NCBI GenBank assembly: GCA_034090805.1
Contig: JAXDRV010000068.1
Location: forward strand, 1 to 20,971
From: Ornithomonoglobus_A sp034090805
GTDB lineage: Bacteria > Bacillota > Clostridia > UBA1381
Length of the DNA: 20,971 bases
Direction: 5' to 3'
Shown here: in pieces, positions 20,828-20,971 of the stretch
Layout: each line of letters begins with the position of its first letter
Numbering within the stretch: position 1 is the stretch's first letter
Notes under the pieces: model-generated
Told to the model about the DNA's origin: nothing
What the model saw: the letters and a program-made list of their open reading frames with translations, nothing else
Database searches by the model: none
Translations under genes and position numbers: made by a program

Positions 20828-20971
20828 TGTTCACTGAACAAATGCGATTTTCAATCGCATTTGGAAAAATTATGACTATTGTCAAAATTTTTCGTGTAAA
20901 ATCAGAGATTTTACACAGTTCGCATTGATAAAGTCTGCCAAAATAAATATTTTGAGAGCAAAATATTTATT
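20828..20971. repeat. array of consecutive hairpins (right end of window)
   Basis: Five inverted repeats follow each other. TGTTCA-C-TGAACA is at 20828-20840. AAATGCGATT/AATCGCATTT is at 20840-20862 and perfect. GAAAAATTATGAC/GTCAAAATTTTTC is at 20864-20893 with one mismatch. GTGTAAAATC/GATTTTACAC is at 20894-20916 and perfect. AATAAATATTTT/AAAATATTTATT around GAGAGC is at 20942-20971 and perfect. No coding frame is present. The last hairpin matches 1-27 of the window except for one loop base. Confidence 0.8.

Noticed and set aside
1..20971. Window as a circular plasmid, because both ends carry the same hairpin
   Set aside because: The two copies differ in one base, the repeat is short, and the gene content is chromosomal (ftsZ, infC, murA).

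Overview
The window looks like chromosomal DNA of an anaerobic low-GC Gram-positive bacterium, most likely a gut-type Clostridia (Bacillota). The signs are a large two-ATPase 2-hydroxyacyl-CoA dehydratase activase-like protein, a murA-ftsQ-ftsZ cluster, an infC-rpmI-rplT operon with an L20-type leader, a Clostridia-style Rex site, Bacillus-like SD sequences and near-consensus sigma-A promoters. I cannot assign a genus. All genes look intact and mostly housekeeping. I see no prophage, CRISPR array, transposase gene or defence system.

Layout. 1-237 holds an array of perfect hairpins and a terminator. 238-4524 (-) is the activase-like protein. 4628-7498 (+) is a yybP-ykoY-type (Mn2+) riboswitch with a terminator expression platform, reading into a P-type Ca2+/Mn2+ ATPase. 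7670-9250 (+) is a membrane-anchored D-Ala-D-Ala carboxypeptidase. 9470-12861 (+) is murA, ftsQ/divIB and ftsZ. 13016-14854 (+) is cbiA and bcp, with four copies of a GGGGACACTAAAA motif around bcp. 14959-15035 (-) is elongator tRNA-Met(CAT). 15112-15275 is a MITE. 15380-17044 (+) is a malic enzyme directly abutting a GNAT acetyltransferase. 17141-17578 (-) is an XRE regulator with a zinc-ribbon tail. 17746-19063 (-) is rplT, rpmI and infC with an attenuated leader and an ATT start codon for infC. 19081-19191 is a second MITE copy. 19316-20497 (-) is an iron alcohol dehydrogenase behind a probable Rex operator. 20828-20971 is a second hairpin array whose last hairpin nearly repeats the first hairpin of the window.

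Functional themes. Cell-envelope growth and division (carboxypeptidase, MurA, FtsQ, FtsZ) occupy the middle. Translation genes (tRNA-Met, IF3, L35, L20) and fermentative carbon/redox genes (malic enzyme, Fe-ADH) occupy the right half. Metal homeostasis is represented by the riboswitch-controlled ATPase.

The most noteworthy structures are in the non-coding DNA: the two MITEs with perfect 8-bp target duplications, the GGGGACACTAAAA repeats (one supplies the cbiA stop codon, one sits in the bcp terminator loop), the hairpin arrays at both ends, a recurring A6 block in front of the -35 of five promoters, and a readable riboswitch switch mechanism.
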